From positions 1-6,055 of the forward strand of contig JANTGX010000139.1 in assembly GCA_024762755.1 (NCBI GenBank): a stretch of 6,055 nucleotides of DNA, written 5' to 3'. This document shows positions 5,345 to 6,055 of the stretch, one piece after another. Source of the DNA: Gammaproteobacteria bacterium (GTDB taxonomy: Bacteria > Pseudomonadota > Gammaproteobacteria > SZUA-152). Numbering within the stretch: the stretch's first letter is position 1; every line of letters starts with the position of its first letter. The notes beneath the pieces are model-generated. The model was given only the letters and a program-made list of their open reading frames with translations, made no database searches and was not told the DNA's origin. Made by a program: the position numbers and the translations under genes.

Positions 5345-6055
5345 ATTCATATAGCGTGAAATGCAGGCGCAGGATCAGCACCCAGGCGTCGGGCAGGGTA
5401 CCGCTGGGGTGGCGCACATATTGGGCGTCGGGCTGTAGGAACAGCGAGCGGGTCAGGCCCCGCAGGTAACTCACCTCGTAGACCGTCTCCGCCGGCAGAT
5501 CGCGCAGCCAGGCCCGCGCCAGGCCGAAGGTGAAACGGTCCTGCGCCCGGCCGTCGAAGGGCGCCGCCAGGTCGGCGCCGAGACCCAGGTAGTAGGGCAG
5601 ATCGCCTCCGTGCGCGCCAGGATTCGCCCCCCACTGCAGAAACACCCGGCTACGCTCCCGCGCACCGCGCGCCGTGAGAGGCTGCACCCACATGCCATAC
5701 AGCCCCCCGTGCGCCGCCCCCGCCAGGCGCGGATTGGCGTATTGCCAGACACCCAGCTTGTAGATGGCCCCCTGCGGCCCCGGCAGGCGGTGCACCATCT
5801 CGCCGAGGGCCATCTCGCCCGCGCGCTCCAGGCTGCTGCGGTCGTTGGGATCGCCCTGGAACACCCCCACGCGCCCCTGCCAGCGATCCTCGCGGGACTG
5901 CAGCATCAGGCCGTAACCCGGCTTGGGAAAGGTGGAGGTGGGCACATTGCCGGTGATGGTCGGCGTGATGCCGAAGGAAGAATTGATCAGGCTGCCGGCC
6001 GCCTCGGTGACGGCGAAATAGGCATTCAGGTCGATGAGACCCACGCGCAGCAGGG
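5343..6055 (-). CDS. Carbohydrate-selective porin, OprB family, C-terminal part (runs off right edge)
   Basis: The last 236 codons of an outer-membrane beta-barrel porin of the OprB family are visible; the 5' half, including signal peptide, lies beyond the window. These porins let sugars such as glucose diffuse across the outer membrane. Family hallmarks are LLRVGLIDLNAYF at the edge, TEAAGSLINSSFGITPTI, FPKPGYGLMLQ, WQGRVGVFQGDPND, YKLGVWQYANPR, GGLYGMWVQPL, a D-L-P-Y-Y-L-G-L-G strand, the AAPFDGRAQDRFTFGLA region, YEVSYLRGL, FLQPDAQYVRHPSG and a last strand DAWVLILRLHFTLY. GTG at 6044-6042 is not likely to be the start, because the family sequence continues through it to the edge in the same frame. 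The protein ends Tyr-Glu, so the usual terminal aromatic residue of outer-membrane barrels is penultimate. It is convergent with the phosphatase gene, 79 bp away. Substrate specificity cannot be inferred. Confidence 0.88.
   Translation of the reverse strand, partial: LLRVGLIDLNAYFAVTEAAGSLINSSFGITPTITGNVPTSTFPKPGYGLMLQSREDRWQGRVGVFQGDPNDRSSLERAGEMALGEMVHRLPGPQGAIYKLGVWQYANPRLAGAAHGGLYGMWVQPLTARGARERSRVFLQWGANPGAHGGDLPYYLGLGADLAAPFDGRAQDRFTFGLARAWLRDLPAETVYEVSYLRGLTRSLFLQPDAQYVRHPSGTLPDAWVLILRLHFTLYE

Noticed and set aside
5264..5345. Intrinsic terminator for the phosphatase gene
   Set aside because: The palindromes here lack a following T-run on either strand, so I list them as a REP-like repeat and a small hairpin instead.

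Overview
This GC-rich window looks like core chromosome of a gammaproteobacterium. The partial transketolase follows the E. coli TktA pattern without gaps through its first ~290 residues, YicC carries the gammaproteobacterial C-terminal signature, and a GTAG-type REP palindrome is present. I cannot name the genus. A free-living, perhaps sulfur-oxidising or environmental lineage is a guess only.

Layout. Four minus-strand genes fill the left half. In transcription order they are yicC (3353 to 2487), gmk (2494 to 1853, overlapping the yicC stop and starting with TTG), a thioredoxin-fold protein with a CNHC active site (1764 to 1201), and the 5' part of a transketolase gene (875 to beyond the left edge). 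yicC and gmk form a tight operon. The thioredoxin-like gene has its own candidate promoter. The transketolase gene is preceded by 325 bp without a convincing gene but with several GC-rich inverted repeats. To the right of yicC, and divergent from it, is a plus-strand pair: a soluble Hanks-type Ser/Thr protein kinase (3492-4439) and a PP2C-family protein phosphatase (4436-5263). They overlap by ATGA and are probably translationally coupled. After a short convergent gap holding a REP-like hairpin, the 3' part of a carbohydrate-selective porin (OprB family) runs in from the right edge on the minus strand.

How the genes fit together. yicC and gmk combine an RNase-family protein with guanylate kinase. 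Transketolase belongs to the pentose phosphate or Calvin-type carbon cycle, and the porin would import sugars across the outer membrane. The kinase and phosphatase make a self-contained reversible-phosphorylation module with no recognisable substrate, sensor domain or secretion genes in view. That module is the most interesting part of the window. It resembles known bacterial eSTK/PP2C pairs, so I do not claim a wholly new system. The kinase has unusual motif variants (HLD instead of HRD, and Ser for the first glycine of the glycine loop), and its biological role cannot be read from the sequence.
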